NCBI RefSeq assembly: GCF_042682045.1 | Contig: NZ_JBHUGS010000004.1 | Span: forward strand, 62,001 to 126,000 | Origin: Sphingomonas_R arantia | GTDB lineage: Bacteria; Pseudomonadota; Alphaproteobacteria; Sphingomonadales; Sphingomonadaceae | Direction: 5' to 3' | DNA: 64,000 nt | Shown here: in pieces, positions 1 to 9,338 of the stretch | How the letters are laid out: each line of letters begins with the position of its first letter | Position numbering within the stretch: the stretch's first letter is position 1 | Notes under the pieces: model-generated | Database searches by the model: none | Told to the model about the DNA's origin: nothing | The model's input: only the letters and a program-made list of their open reading frames with translations | Made by a program: the position numbers and the translations under genes

Positions 1-50
1 CGGGGGGAGGGTTGGCGAGGGGGGTGTTGCTTGGGGGAGCCTCGCCACGA

Positions 51-98
51 GCGTTGCTCCCCTCTCCCAACCCTCTCCCCGGAGGGGAGAGGGCTTTT
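51..98. repeat. GC-rich palindromic repeat, family D, copy 1
   Basis: This 48-base stretch contains the hairpin CCCTCTCCCC-GGA-GGGGAGAGGG (71-93) followed by CTTTT on the + strand. The same 48 bases recur without a difference at 24574-24621. It sits just beyond the stop of rne, so it may form an RNA hairpin at the 3' end of that transcript, but the T-run is on the wrong side for a classical terminator of the minus-strand gene. Bases 1-50 hold a looser GC-rich partner arm and no gene. Confidence 0.75.
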
Positions 99-110
99 GC
101 TTAGCTCGGC

Positions 111-3086
111 TTATGCGCCGAAGGTGCGTTGCCACCAGCCGCGGCGGGGGCTGCCTTCCTGGTTTTCGGGAGAGGCGGGTTCCGGGGCGTCCGCTTCGCC
201 GGGGTCGGCGGTGGGGGCCGGTTCCGTTGCCACGGCGAGCGGGGTCACCGCTGCCGCGGCCGCGGGCTTGCGGGTGCGGGGGGCGCGGGTCGGGGCGGGT
301 GTTTCGGCGACGGGGGCGGGGGCCTCCGTGGCTTCGACGTCCGACTTTTTCCGGCGCGGGCGACGGGGCTTGGGCGCAGGGGCCTCCGCGTCGGCTTCGA
401 CCGGGGTCGGGTCGATCGCGGCCGGGATCACGTCCTCGATCGCGGGGGCGATCGGTTCGGCGATGGGCTCGGCAACCTCTTCGACCGCGGCGTCGGCCTT
501 CTTGCGGCGCGGGCGGCGCGGCTTCGGCGTGACCTCGGCCGGGGCGTCCTCCGTTGCCTCGACCGGCGCTGCGACCGGCTCGATCGCGACCGGTTCCGGA
601 GCGACGGCGATCATCGCGGCGGGCGGAGCGACCGGGGCGGCGACGGGGGTGCCGTCGTCGCGGCGGGCGCGGGGGCGGCGGCGCGTGCGGGGACGGTCTT
701 CCTCGACCACGTCCTCGACCGGGTCCGGTGCCACTTCGACCGGAGCGACCACCACCGGCACGTCGTCGAACGCAGCCTGTTCGGCGGTCGCGTCGGCGAG
801 CTGCGTGCTGGCGGCGCTGGCTTCGTAGCCGGCCTCCGCGTCCACGGGTGCAGCGTCGTCGGACGTGGGCTGGTCGACGGTCTCACTGCCGTCTTCCTGA
901 CGGTTGCGGCGACCGCCGCGGCGTCCGCGACGACCGCGACGGCGGCGGCCTTCGCCGTCTTCGTCGGACGCCGGTTCGCCGTGCGCGGCGACGTCGAGAT
1001 CGGCGTTGGCGCGCGTGGCGATCGCATCCTCGCGGTCCGCCTCGGGCAGTTCGTCGACCGCGACGAGCACGTCGTCTTCGGTGGTCTGACCGTCATGGAC
1101 GGCCTGATCGGCGCCGTCCGTCTCCACGGCATCGCCATCCTCGCGGCGGCCGCCACGACGGCGGCGACGACGCTTGCGGCCGCCTTCGCCGCCACGCTCT
1201 TCGCGGCCTTCACGGCCCCCTTCGCGACCTTCGCGGCGCGGACGATCCTCGCGGGCTTCGACCTCCTCGATCTCGGGGGTCTCCTCCTCGATGTCATCTT
1301 CTTCCTCGCCATAATCCTCTTCGTCCTCGGCCTCCATCGGCGGCAGGACGGGGATGCGCGGCGGGTGCGCGGGCGGGGGACCGTGGCTTTCGACGGCCAT
1401 GCGCGCGCCTTCGAGCTGCCCGTCGGGGCAGATTTCGATCAGCACGCCGTAGCGATCCTCGATCTCGGCGAGTTCGTGGCGCTTGCGGTTGAGGACGTAG
1501 AACGCCGCTTCCTGGCTGGCGCGCAGCACGAGCTGCGACCCGCGACCGCGCGCAGCCTCGTCCTCCAGCATGCGCAGCGCGGACAGGCCGGCCGACGATG
1601 CGGTGCGGACCAGACCGGTGCCGTCGCAATGCGGGCAGGTGCGGGTGGACGCTTCGAGCACGCCGGTGCGGATCCGCTGACGGCTCATTTCGAACAGGCC
1701 GAAGCTGCTGATCCGGCCGACCTGGATGCGGGCGCGATCGTTCTTCAGCGCCTCCTTCATCGCGCGTTCGACCTTCTTGTTGTTGCCGTTCGATTCCATG
1801 TCGATGAAATCGATGACGACGAGGCCGGCCATGTCGCGCAGGCGGAGCTGGCGGGCGATCTCGTTCGCGGCTTCGAGGTTGGTCGACAGCGCGGTCTGTT
1901 CGATATTATGTTCGCGGGTCGACCGGCCGGAGTTGATGTCGATCGACACCAGGGCCTCGGTCGGGTTGATGACCAGATAGCCGCCCGATTTCAGCTGGAC
2001 GACCGGATTGTACATCGCCGACAGCTGTTCCTCGACCCCGCCGCGCTGGAACAGCGGCACGACGTCGACGTAGAGCTTCACCTTCTTCGCAGCAGCCGGC
2101 GAGAGGAGCTTCATATACTGGCGGGCCTGGCGGTAGCCTTCCTCGCCCTCCACGATCACCTCTTCGATGTCGCGGTTGTAGATGTCGCGGATCGCGCGCT
2201 TGATGAGGTCGCTGTCGCCGTAGACGAGCGCGGGCGCCGCGGACTTGAGTGTGTTCTCGCGGATCTCGTCCCAAAGCCGGGCGAGATAGTCGAAGTCGCG
2301 CTTGATCTCGGTCCGGCTGCGCTGAAGCCCGGCGGTGCGGACGATGCAGCCCATGGTGGACGGCAGCGCCAGATCGGCCATGATCGACTTCAGCCGCTTG
2401 CGATCGGCACCGTTCGAAATCTTCCGGCTGATGCCGCCGCCGTGCGACGTGTTCGGCATGAGCACGCAATAGCGGCCGGCGAGCGACAGATAGGTGGTGA
2501 GCGCGGCGCCCTTGTTGCCGCGTTCTTCCTTCACGACCTGGACGAGCAGCACCTGGCGACGGCGGATGACGTCCTGGATCTTGTAGCGGTGGCGCAGGTT
2601 CGTGCGCTTCTCGCGCAGATTGTCGACGGCCTGGTCGTCGTTGCCGGCACCGCCTTCGAGCGGGGCGGCGGCGCTGGGCTCGCCGTCCTCGTCGTCATGG
2701 TCGGCGTCGGTCTCGGCGCGCTCGGGGGCGTCGTCGCCGTCCTCGTCGTCGAGGTCGTCGTCATGGTCGGGACCGCGCAGACGCTCCTCCTCGGCGGCAT
2801 GCTCGGCCTCTTCGGCGAGCAGCGCGTCACGGTCTTCCTTCGGGATCTGGTAGTAGTCCGGATGGATTTCGGAGAAGGCGAGGAAGCCGTGGCGGTTGCC
2901 GCCGTAATCGATGAACGCGGCCTGGAGCGACGGTTCGACCCGCGTCACCTTGGCAAGGTAGATATTACCCTTGAGCTGCTTGCGTTCCGCGGATTCGAAG
3001 TCGAATTCCTCGATCCGGTGTCCGTTGACCACCGCCACGCGGGTTTCTTCCCGGTGGCGCGCGTCGATCAGCATGCGCATTGTCAT
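111..3086 (-). CDS. rne: Ribonuclease E
   Basis: Endoribonuclease that cleaves single-stranded RNA in mRNA decay and rRNA/tRNA maturation and scaffolds a degradosome. The 991-residue product opens with the family start MLIDARHREETRVAVV, followed by an S1 RNA-binding domain (about 35-200) carrying a long Asp/Glu-rich insertion (about 90-155), as in other alphaproteobacterial RNase E. The catalytic aspartates are in VSIDINSGR (about 380) and VVIDFIDM (about 425), and the zinc-link cysteines are in TCPHCDG (about 485). The tail beyond about 590 is disordered, with an Arg-rich block and two PKPRRPRRKK repeats, and presumably binds RNA and partners. It is divergent from the amidase gene. Identification is secure; the tail partners are unknown. 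Confidence 0.97.
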   Translation of the reverse strand: MTMRMLIDARHREETRVAVVNGHRIEEFDFESAERKQLKGNIYLAKVTRVEPSLQAAFIDYGGNRHGFLAFSEIHPDYYQIPKEDRDALLAEEAEHAAEEERLRGPDHDDDLDDEDGDDAPERAETDADHDDEDGEPSAAAPLEGGAGNDDQAVDNLREKRTNLRHRYKIQDVIRRRQVLLVQVVKEERGNKGAALTTYLSLAGRYCVLMPNTSHGGGISRKISNGADRKRLKSIMADLALPSTMGCIVRTAGLQRSRTEIKRDFDYLARLWDEIRENTLKSAAPALVYGDSDLIKRAIRDIYNRDIEEVIVEGEEGYRQARQYMKLLSPAAAKKVKLYVDVVPLFQRGGVEEQLSAMYNPVVQLKSGGYLVINPTEALVSIDINSGRSTREHNIEQTALSTNLEAANEIARQLRLRDMAGLVVIDFIDMESNGNNKKVERAMKEALKNDRARIQVGRISSFGLFEMSRQRIRTGVLEASTRTCPHCDGTGLVRTASSAGLSALRMLEDEAARGRGSQLVLRASQEAAFYVLNRKRHELAEIEDRYGVLIEICPDGQLEGARMAVESHGPPPAHPPRIPVLPPMEAEDEEDYGEEEDDIEEETPEIEEVEAREDRPRREGREGGREGREERGGEGGRKRRRRRRGGRREDGDAVETDGADQAVHDGQTTEDDVLVAVDELPEADREDAIATRANADLDVAAHGEPASDEDGEGRRRRGRRGRRGGRRNRQEDGSETVDQPTSDDAAPVDAEAGYEASAASTQLADATAEQAAFDDVPVVVAPVEVAPDPVEDVVEEDRPRTRRRPRARRDDGTPVAAPVAPPAAMIAVAPEPVAIEPVAAPVEATEDAPAEVTPKPRRPRRKKADAAVEEVAEPIAEPIAPAIEDVIPAAIDPTPVEADAEAPAPKPRRPRRKKSDVEATEAPAPVAETPAPTRAPRTRKPAAAAAVTPLAVATEPAPTADPGEADAPEPASPENQEGSPRRGWWQRTFGA

Positions 3087-3609
3087 AATGGAGTCTCCTG
3101 GCGCGCAGGGCCGGCGGGGTCACCCGCGGCGGCGCGAAATCATGGGGGCAGGCCGTCGGCACGGACAGATCCGGCGCCGGCATCTGCGGTTGGGTCTGGA
3201 ATGTGTTGGAGCCGCAGCCACCGTCCCGGACCGACGCACAGCGCCCGTTCGGGCGGCTGTCGGACAACAAGGAGGGATGGATCATGCGAAGCGTCAACCT
3301 GGTCGGACGAGGCCGCACCGACATGGGCGCCCCGTAAAGGTCCGGGCGGAGCCTGTTCGCGGTGCGCGAGCGCGGTCCATCCGGATTACACATGTGCTAG
3401 CATCGCGCGACCCGTCGCACAAGCGATGCGGCACGCCGCGGCTTTGTGGCGACACGATGGCGAAGGGCGTATTAACTATGCCGGTTCACCATCGGGATAG
3501 GTGGCGGCGCTAAGCCGGGGGCATGGACGGACCGACACCCCCTTGCGACAGGCGATTCGCCCGGCCGATGCCGGCGGGAGGCACTGCGATTCAGGGGGGG
3601 ATTAGGCGC
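3087..3609. other. Divergent intergenic region between rne and the amidase gene
   Basis: About 520 bases separate the two divergent starts, so both promoters should lie here. A long rne leader is usual because RNase E acts on its own mRNA in enterobacteria; no specific structure could be identified here. A G-run at 3594-3600 is a good ribosome binding site for the amidase start at 3610. No convincing small gene or sigma-70 promoter was found. Confidence 0.5.
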
Positions 3610-4869
3610 ATGAGCCTGTTCGCGGCGATGATGGCCGCCACGATGATGGTGCCGGGGCCGGCCGCGGCCGCCGCGACGATCCGCGCGGTCGATGTGGGTT
3701 ACGACAGCCTGACCGTGATGTTCGACGATGCGGTCGAAGGTGCGCGAATGTTCCTGCTCGACGGGCCGGAGCGGATCGCGCTCGACATCGACGGGGCGCG
3801 GGTCGGTCCGTTGCCGCCGATTTCCACGGGTGGCTTCGTGAGCGGGGCGCGCACCGGGCAGCGCGGCGAGAATACCGCGCGGATGGTGTTCGACCTGGCG
3901 ACGCCGACGGTGGTGACCAATGCCGCCATGGCGGCGGACGGCCGTTCGCTGACGCTGTCGGTGGCGCCGGCCGATGCACGGAGCTTTGCCGACGCGGTGC
4001 GGGCGCGGGCGCGGACGTTGTTTTCGGCGGTCGGATTCCGGCGCTCGACGGCGCTGCCGGTGGCGGGTGCGGCTCAAGGTGCCGAGATGGAGGACGGTGC
4101 GATCGTCGTACCGCTGGAATCCGCCAGGCCCTATGTCCCCAACGAAGTGCCGCCGGTGCGTGGCGGGCGGGGCAGCAACCGGCCGCTGGTGGTGATCGAC
4201 GCCGGGCATGGCGGGCATGATCCGGGTGCGATCAGTGTTTATGAAGGGCGCAAGGAGAAGGATGCGTCGCTGGCGATCGCGCGGGCGATCCGCGATGCGC
4301 TGGTCGCCACGGGGCGTGTGCGCGTGGCGCTGACCCGCGACGACGACCGGTTCCTGGTGTTGCAGGAACGGCGCGAGATCGCCCGCCGGCTGAAGGCGGA
4401 CCTGTTCATTTCGATCCACGCGGACAGCGCGCCGGCCGATCTGGCGCGCGGGGCGAGCATCTATACGCTGTCCGAGGTGGCGTCGGACCAGGTCGCGGCG
4501 CGGCTTGCGGCGCGCGAGAACCGGTCGGATATCCTGAACGGGGTCAATCTGGGCAATGCGGCGCCCGATGTCTCGTCGATCCTCGTCGACCTGGCGCAGC
4601 GGGAATCGATGAACATGTCGTCGAGCTTTGCCGGGCTGATGCAGCGCGAGATGGCGCCGGCGGTGCCGTTCCGGTCGAGTTACCACCGGTTCGCGGCGTT
4701 CGCGGTGCTGAAGGCGCCGGACGTGCCGTCGGTGCTGCTCGAGACGGGGTATATGAGCAATATCGAGGATTCGAAGTTCCTGTTCAGCCGCGAGGGGCGG
4801 ACGGCGATCGCCGATGGGGTGACGCGCGCGGTGACGGCGTATTTCGCACGGCGGATGGCGAGCCGGTAG
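3610..4869 (+). CDS. N-acetylmuramoyl-L-alanine amidase, AmiC type
   Basis: Periplasmic zinc amidase that removes stem peptides from peptidoglycan at division. The start at 3610 was preferred over the in-frame ATG at 3523 because it follows a G-run and begins a signal peptide (MSLFAAMMAATMMVPGPAAA). That gives 419 residues: an AMIN domain (about 25-115), a linker, then the Amidase_3 domain. Zinc and catalytic residues are visible as H in DAGHGGHDPG (about 199), E in KEKDAS (about 216), H in SIHADS (about 270) and E in LLETGYMSN (about 378). In related genomes the amidase, PBP1A and prfB are often consecutive; here some 10 kb of other genes separates amidase and PBP1A. Confidence 0.93.
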   Translation: MSLFAAMMAATMMVPGPAAAAATIRAVDVGYDSLTVMFDDAVEGARMFLLDGPERIALDIDGARVGPLPPISTGGFVSGARTGQRGENTARMVFDLATPTVVTNAAMAADGRSLTLSVAPADARSFADAVRARARTLFSAVGFRRSTALPVAGAAQGAEMEDGAIVVPLESARPYVPNEVPPVRGGRGSNRPLVVIDAGHGGHDPGAISVYEGRKEKDASLAIARAIRDALVATGRVRVALTRDDDRFLVLQERREIARRLKADLFISIHADSAPADLARGASIYTLSEVASDQVAARLAARENRSDILNGVNLGNAAPDVSSILVDLAQRESMNMSSSFAGLMQREMAPAVPFRSSYHRFAAFAVLKAPDVPSVLLETGYMSNIEDSKFLFSREGRTAIADGVTRAVTAYFARRMASR

Positions 4870-4885
4870 GTTCCAGCAGGACGTC

Positions 4886-5830
4886 CTAGCGTTCGGGGTC
4901 GGGCGCGCGGAACGGCGAGTAGCAGGGTTTGCCGATCGCATGGAATTCCATCAGTTCCGCGCGCGTGCCGTCGGGATCGAGCAGGTTGAGCTGCCACTTG
5001 GCGTCCCGCCCGATCTTGGGCGTCTGATCCTGTCCGGCGAGCCGATCGCCGTTCCACAGTAGCGTGTAGGCCGCGCGGGCATCCGGGATGCCGAGCGCGA
5101 AATGGTTGAGCACGCCGAGGTCGGCCGCCGACATGTCGCGGGGAATGCCCTGTATCCCGGGGGTGCCGACGATCATATATTCGACCCAGTCGCGGCCGTC
5201 CGGCAATTGCAGCGAGATCCAGGTCGGACGGTCGTCGCGCATCCCACCCTCCCAATAAGGGCGGAAACCGAGGACGTCCCGGTAGAAGCGGTCCTGCTTC
5301 GCGCGATCGTGGACGATGAAGCCGACATGCATGACGTGGCTGGACAGCGGGTTGAGCGACACGGCGGGGGGGGTGGCCGGCGGCTGCATGAACTGGACGA
5401 TCGTCCCCTCCGGATCGGTGACCGCGAACCAGCGACTGCCGTCGGCGGCGCGATCGAGCCTGGCCGGGACGCGGACGCCCTGTGCCGCGAGATAGCGGCG
5501 CATCGCGTCGGCATCGGCGGTGTTGAACGCGACATGCGCCAGGCGGTTGATCGAACGGTGACCGGGCGGCAGCGGCAGCACCTCGACAAATTGCGTCGGT
5601 GCGAAATAGTAGCGCGCGCCGGACGGGTGTTCCGGATCGGGTCGTTTCACCGCGCCGAGATCGTGGACGTAGAACCGCTCGCTGCGCGCCGGGTCCCGCG
5701 CATAGACGGCGATGTGCGAGACGCTGGCCAGCGGGGGCCGCGTCGGCGCGGGGTTGCGGGCGATGCCCGACCCGGACGCGACGGACGCCGCCAGCACCAG
5801 GCCGCACCATGTGATCGTCCGGCGTTTCAT
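4886..5830 (-). CDS. Exported two-domain VOC (glyoxalase-fold) protein
   Basis: The product (314 residues from ATG 5830) has an N-terminal signal sequence (MKRRTITWCGLVLAASVASG) and two vicinal-oxygen-chelate modules. The first starts at SHIAVYARDPARSERFY and ends at DPEGTIVQFMQP; the second starts at MHVGFIVHDRAKQDRFYRDVLGF and ends near ELMEF. VOC proteins bind a metal through His/Glu and act as lyases, dioxygenases or resistance proteins; the substrate cannot be read here. An upstream ATG at 5875 is in frame but would bury the signal peptide. It faces the amidase gene tail to tail with 16 bases between stops. Confidence 0.8.
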   Translation of the reverse strand: MKRRTITWCGLVLAASVASGSGIARNPAPTRPPLASVSHIAVYARDPARSERFYVHDLGAVKRPDPEHPSGARYYFAPTQFVEVLPLPPGHRSINRLAHVAFNTADADAMRRYLAAQGVRVPARLDRAADGSRWFAVTDPEGTIVQFMQPPATPPAVSLNPLSSHVMHVGFIVHDRAKQDRFYRDVLGFRPYWEGGMRDDRPTWISLQLPDGRDWVEYMIVGTPGIQGIPRDMSAADLGVLNHFALGIPDARAAYTLLWNGDRLAGQDQTPKIGRDAKWQLNLLDPDGTRAELMEFHAIGKPCYSPFRAPDPER

Positions 5831-5889
5831 CGGCCCTGCTCCCCGCCCCGCGTCGTTCGCGCGGAGCCGGAGCAAGGTGTAGGTCGGTC

Positions 5890-6351
5890 CTAGCGGTTTA
5901 GCGAGGGGCGGGCGTTGGCGATCGCGTTTGCCGCGGCGAGGACCAGCGCGTCCTCCGCAAAGCCGGTCGAGGTCTGGCCCCAGCGCCGCATGGCGCGCTT
6001 GCGGAGGGCAAGCCCACCATGGGACGACAGGATCGCGGCGCCGATGCCCAGCGCCGCACCCGCCACCTGGCGTTTGGGCGGTGAGAGCGTCGCGCCCGCG
6101 AACCCGGCGGTGATGGTCCGCGCGAGCAGGCCGAGAAACACGGTGCGGTCGGGCGCGGTCTTCGTCTTGTCGCCCACCATTTCGGCGACGGCCATCGCCA
6201 CGCCGCCCGCGGAGAACAGCGGACTCGCCATCAGGCGCGCTGCGGCATTGTCATACGGCAATGTGCCGCGTCGTGCCGCGCCGGCCAGTGCCGACAGCGG
6301 CGTCATCGCGCGCTGTCCGGCGACGAGGCCCATGAGGATCGGTCGAAACAT
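5890..6351 (-). CDS. Small membrane protein, DUF4126-like
   Basis: The 153-residue product has short hydrophobic, Gly/Ala-rich segments (FRPILMGLVAGQRAMTPLSA; GGVAMAVAEMVGDKTK; AALGIGAAILSSHGG), typical of the DUF4126 membrane family, which often opens with a G-x-R-x-x-x-P motif as here. AGGAG eight bases upstream supports ATG 6351; the frame stays open far upstream but only as the antisense of the M28 peptidase gene. Function unknown. It lies 59 bases upstream of the VOC gene on the same strand and could be cotranscribed with it. Confidence 0.7.
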   Translation of the reverse strand: MFRPILMGLVAGQRAMTPLSALAGAARRGTLPYDNAAARLMASPLFSAGGVAMAVAEMVGDKTKTAPDRTVFLGLLARTITAGFAGATLSPPKRQVAGAALGIGAAILSSHGGLALRKRAMRRWGQTSTGFAEDALVLAAANAIANARPSLNR

Positions 6352-6498
6352 GGCAACTCCTGGTGTCCGAGAGGACGGATCACCGACGGAACGAACCGTG
6401 CAGGCGATCCGATCCCGCGACCGGTTCGGGCAGCCGAGCGCTGCCTTGCATGACGCCGCACGGTGCGACAGTCTGACCATGACAGCGGGGGTGACGGC

Positions 6499-8205
6499 AT
6501 GGGCAGATGGTGGGCGGCGTTTGCGGCGTTGGTCGGGGCGGTGTTGCTGGCGGTGATCGGCACGACGCCGCCGGCCCCGCGAGCAGCGGATGCGCCGCGG
6601 AGCGCGTTTTCCGCCGGGCGCGCGATGGCGGACGTGCGTGCGATCGGGCGTGCGCCGCATCCGACCGGGAGCGTCGAGAATGCGCGGGTGCGCGGCTATC
6701 TGATCCAGCGGCTGGGCGCGATGGGCCTGACGGTGCGGGCGAGCGGCACGGCGATGAGCCAGGCGGCGGCGGAACGGATCGCGACGCGGACCGGGGCGGC
6801 GAGGGTGCGACCGCCGGTGGTGAACGTGGTGGCGACGCTGGCGGGTCGCGACCGGACGCGGCCGGCGGTGTTGCTGATGGCGCATTATGACAGCGTGTTC
6901 GGATCGCCCGGTGCGGCGGACGACGCGGCCGGCGTGGCGACCGCGCTGGAGACGGTGCGCACGGTGGTGGCGGACGGGCGGCCGGCGCGCGACCTGATCG
7001 TGCTGCTGACCGATGGCGAGGAGGCCGGGCTGGAGGGGGCGAACGCGTTCTTCGCGGGCGATCCGCTGGCCGGCCGGGTCGGCGTGATCGTCAACATGGA
7101 GGCGCGCGGCGGCGGCGGGCGGGCGTCGATGTTCGAGACGGGCAGCGACAATGGCGCGATGATGCGGCTGTTCCAGGATGCGGTGCCGCGGCCGGTGGGG
7201 ACGTCGCTCAGCGTCTATATCTACCGCCACCTGCCCAATTCGACCGATTTCACGCCGGCCAAGCGCGCGGGCTATGCCGGGTTCAACTTCGCGTTCATCG
7301 GGCGGGCGGGGCTGTATCACTCGCCGCTCGCGACGCCCGCGCGGCTCGACCAGGGCGCGGTGCAGGACATGGGCGGGCAGGTGCTGGCGCTGACCCGCGC
7401 GCTGCTGGCGGTGGCGGTGTTGCCGGGGAAGGCGCCGGACCTGAGCTTCTTCGATGCGTTCGGATGGGTGCTGCTGGCGTATCCGGCGGGGTTCGGCTGG
7501 GTTTTGTTCGGGGCGACCGCGCTGCTGTTCGCGGCGGCGGCGTGGCGCGAGCGGGCCATGCGGGACGTGCTGCGCGGCGCGGGGGCGACGCTGGCGCTGA
7601 TCCTGCTTTCGGGCGGGCTGCTGTACCTGGTCAACCTGGTGTCGGGCGCGGACGGGCCGGTGAACTATTATGATCGGCTGGCGGCGATCCCGCGGTTGCA
7701 GGTGCAGGCCGGGCTGCTGTGCGCCGCGGCGCTGATCGCGGTGTGGGCAGGGCTGGCGGCCGGGCGGCGGTCGGTTGCAGGGCTGGCGGCGGGGGCGGCG
7801 TTGCCGATGCTGCTGATCGGCGGGGTCGCGCAATGGGTGGCGCCGACCGTGTCGGGGGTGATCCTGTGCCCGCTGCTGCTGGCGGCGATCGCCGCGGTGG
7901 CGCGTGCCTTTGGCGGGGCGCGGGCGGGCGCGATCGTGGGGATCGTGGCGGCGGCGATCGGCGTCGGGTTCCTGTTCGCGCTCGGCTTCTTCCTGATGCA
8001 GGCGGTGGGGCCGGATATGCCGTTCGTGGCGGCGGTGCCGCTGGCGCTGGTCGCGGCGTTGCTGTGGCCGCTGATGCCGGTGGTGGCGCGGCGGCCGGCG
8101 TTGCGGGTCGCCGGGGTGCTGGTCCTGCTGGCGGTGGGGATCGCGCTGTGGGTCAGGCTGGATCCGGTCGCGGAAAGTGTCGCGACGTTCAGTCTGGCGC
8201 GCTGA
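6499..8205 (+). CDS. M28 family zinc aminopeptidase with membrane-bound C-terminal half
   Basis: 568 residues from ATG 6499, which follows a GGGGG-type ribosome binding site and starts an N-terminal membrane anchor (WWAAFAALVGAVLLAVIG). The M28 domain (about 40-315) shows its metal ligands in AHYDSVFGSPGAADD (H about 129), the catalytic Glu in TDGEEAGLEGA, and later ligands in NMEARGGGG and LPNSTDF. The second half (about 325-565) is a run of about eight predicted membrane helices. The layout resembles Fxna/ERMP1-like M28 peptidases, with the active site outside the inner membrane. Substrate unknown. Confidence 0.88.
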   Translation: MGRWWAAFAALVGAVLLAVIGTTPPAPRAADAPRSAFSAGRAMADVRAIGRAPHPTGSVENARVRGYLIQRLGAMGLTVRASGTAMSQAAAERIATRTGAARVRPPVVNVVATLAGRDRTRPAVLLMAHYDSVFGSPGAADDAAGVATALETVRTVVADGRPARDLIVLLTDGEEAGLEGANAFFAGDPLAGRVGVIVNMEARGGGGRASMFETGSDNGAMMRLFQDAVPRPVGTSLSVYIYRHLPNSTDFTPAKRAGYAGFNFAFIGRAGLYHSPLATPARLDQGAVQDMGGQVLALTRALLAVAVLPGKAPDLSFFDAFGWVLLAYPAGFGWVLFGATALLFAAAAWRERAMRDVLRGAGATLALILLSGGLLYLVNLVSGADGPVNYYDRLAAIPRLQVQAGLLCAAALIAVWAGLAAGRRSVAGLAAGAALPMLLIGGVAQWVAPTVSGVILCPLLLAAIAAVARAFGGARAGAIVGIVAAAIGVGFLFALGFFLMQAVGPDMPFVAAVPLALVAALLWPLMPVVARRPALRVAGVLVLLAVGIALWVRLDPVAESVATFSLAR

Positions 8206-8300
8206 TCGGGCGTCTTCGGACCGGACGGTGGTTCGGCGTCTGGCATTTGGTGCGCCGGTTTCTACATGCGGCGGACCCATTACCGAACGGAGCCAGACCC

Positions 8301-9329
8301 ATGCGCGCCATTGCCTACCGCCAGCCCGGCGCGATCGATCGTCCGGATGCGCTGATCGACATCGACCTTCCGCAGCCCGTGGCGACGGGCCGGGACCTGC
8401 TGATCGCGGTGGAGGCGGTGTCGGTGAACCCCGTCGATGCCAAGGTCCGGGGCGGCGCGGCCCCGTTCGACGGGCGGTCTGAGCGGATCCTGGGCTGGGA
8501 TGCGGCCGGCGTGGTCGCGGCGGTCGGGCCGGACGTCACGGCGTTCAAGGTCGGCGATGCGGTGTGGTACGCGGGGTCGCTGGTCCGCGACGGGAGCAAC
8601 GCGGAATATCAGCTGGTCGACGAGCGGATCGTCGGCCGCCGTCCGCACAGCCTGACGGCGGCGGCGGCGCTGCCGCTGACCGCGATCACCGCGTGGGAAG
8701 TGCTGTTCGACCGGTTGCGGGTGAGCGACGGCGTGGCCGGTGGCGGGGCGGGGAGCATCCTGATCATCGGCGGTGCGGGCGGGGTCGGATCGATCGCAAT
8801 CCAGATCGCGCGGGCGCGGACCGACCTGACCGTCATCGCGACCGCGTCGCGCCCCGAAACGCGGCAGTGGGTGCGGGATCTGGGGGCACATCATGTGATC
8901 GACCATGCCCGGCCGCTCACCCCGCAGATCGCCGCGCTCGGCATCGACGCGCCGGCGTTCGTGTTTTCGACGACCCATACGGATCGTCACCTGTCGGACA
9001 TCGCCGAACTGATCGCGCCGCAGGGGCGTTTCGCGCTGATCGACGATCCCGCCGGCCTCGACATCGTGGCGTTCAAGCGCAAGTCGGTGTCGGTCCATTG
9101 GGAGCTGATGTTCACCCGTTCGCTGTTCGAAACCGCGGACATGGCCGAACAGGGCCGCGTGCTGGATACGGTTGCGGAGCTGGTCGATGCCGGCGCGATC
9201 CGCACCACTCTGACCGAGACGATGACGCCGATCGATGCGGCCAACCTGATCGCAGCACATTGCCAGATCGAAAGCGCCACGACGCGCGGCAAGATCGTGC
9301 TGGCGGGCTGGGGCGCGGACGCCGCCTGA
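8301..9329 (+). CDS. Zinc-less MDR oxidoreductase (quinone reductase-like alcohol dehydrogenase family)
   Basis: 342 residues, medium-chain dehydrogenase/reductase fold: an N-terminal GroES-like domain (MRAIAYRQPG ... ILGWDAAGVVAAVGPDV) and a Rossmann domain with IIGGAGGVGSIAIQ (about 152-166) for NADPH. No cluster of zinc-binding cysteines is present, so it belongs with the zinc-independent quinone/enone reductases (TIGR02817-like). ATG 8301 was chosen because homology begins there; the frame runs further upstream without family features. Substrate unknown. Confidence 0.87.
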   Translation: MRAIAYRQPGAIDRPDALIDIDLPQPVATGRDLLIAVEAVSVNPVDAKVRGGAAPFDGRSERILGWDAAGVVAAVGPDVTAFKVGDAVWYAGSLVRDGSNAEYQLVDERIVGRRPHSLTAAAALPLTAITAWEVLFDRLRVSDGVAGGGAGSILIIGGAGGVGSIAIQIARARTDLTVIATASRPETRQWVRDLGAHHVIDHARPLTPQIAALGIDAPAFVFSTTHTDRHLSDIAELIAPQGRFALIDDPAGLDIVAFKRKSVSVHWELMFTRSLFETADMAEQGRVLDTVAELVDAGAIRTTLTETMTPIDAANLIAAHCQIESATTRGKIVLAGWGADAA

Positions 9330-9338
9330 TCATCGCGA

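Noticed and set aside
129..3500. Long open frame on the + strand opposite rne
   Set aside because: It is the antisense of the RNase E gene, with repetitive Arg/Gly/Val composition; high GC codons keep the opposite strand open.
5890..8280. A 796-residue protein on the minus strand
   Set aside because: Only the last 153 residues look like a protein; the rest is antisense of the M28 peptidase gene.
7719..8300. N-terminal extension of the MDR oxidoreductase
   Set aside because: This part is an out-of-frame reading of the M28 gene; the oxidoreductase family start is at 8301.
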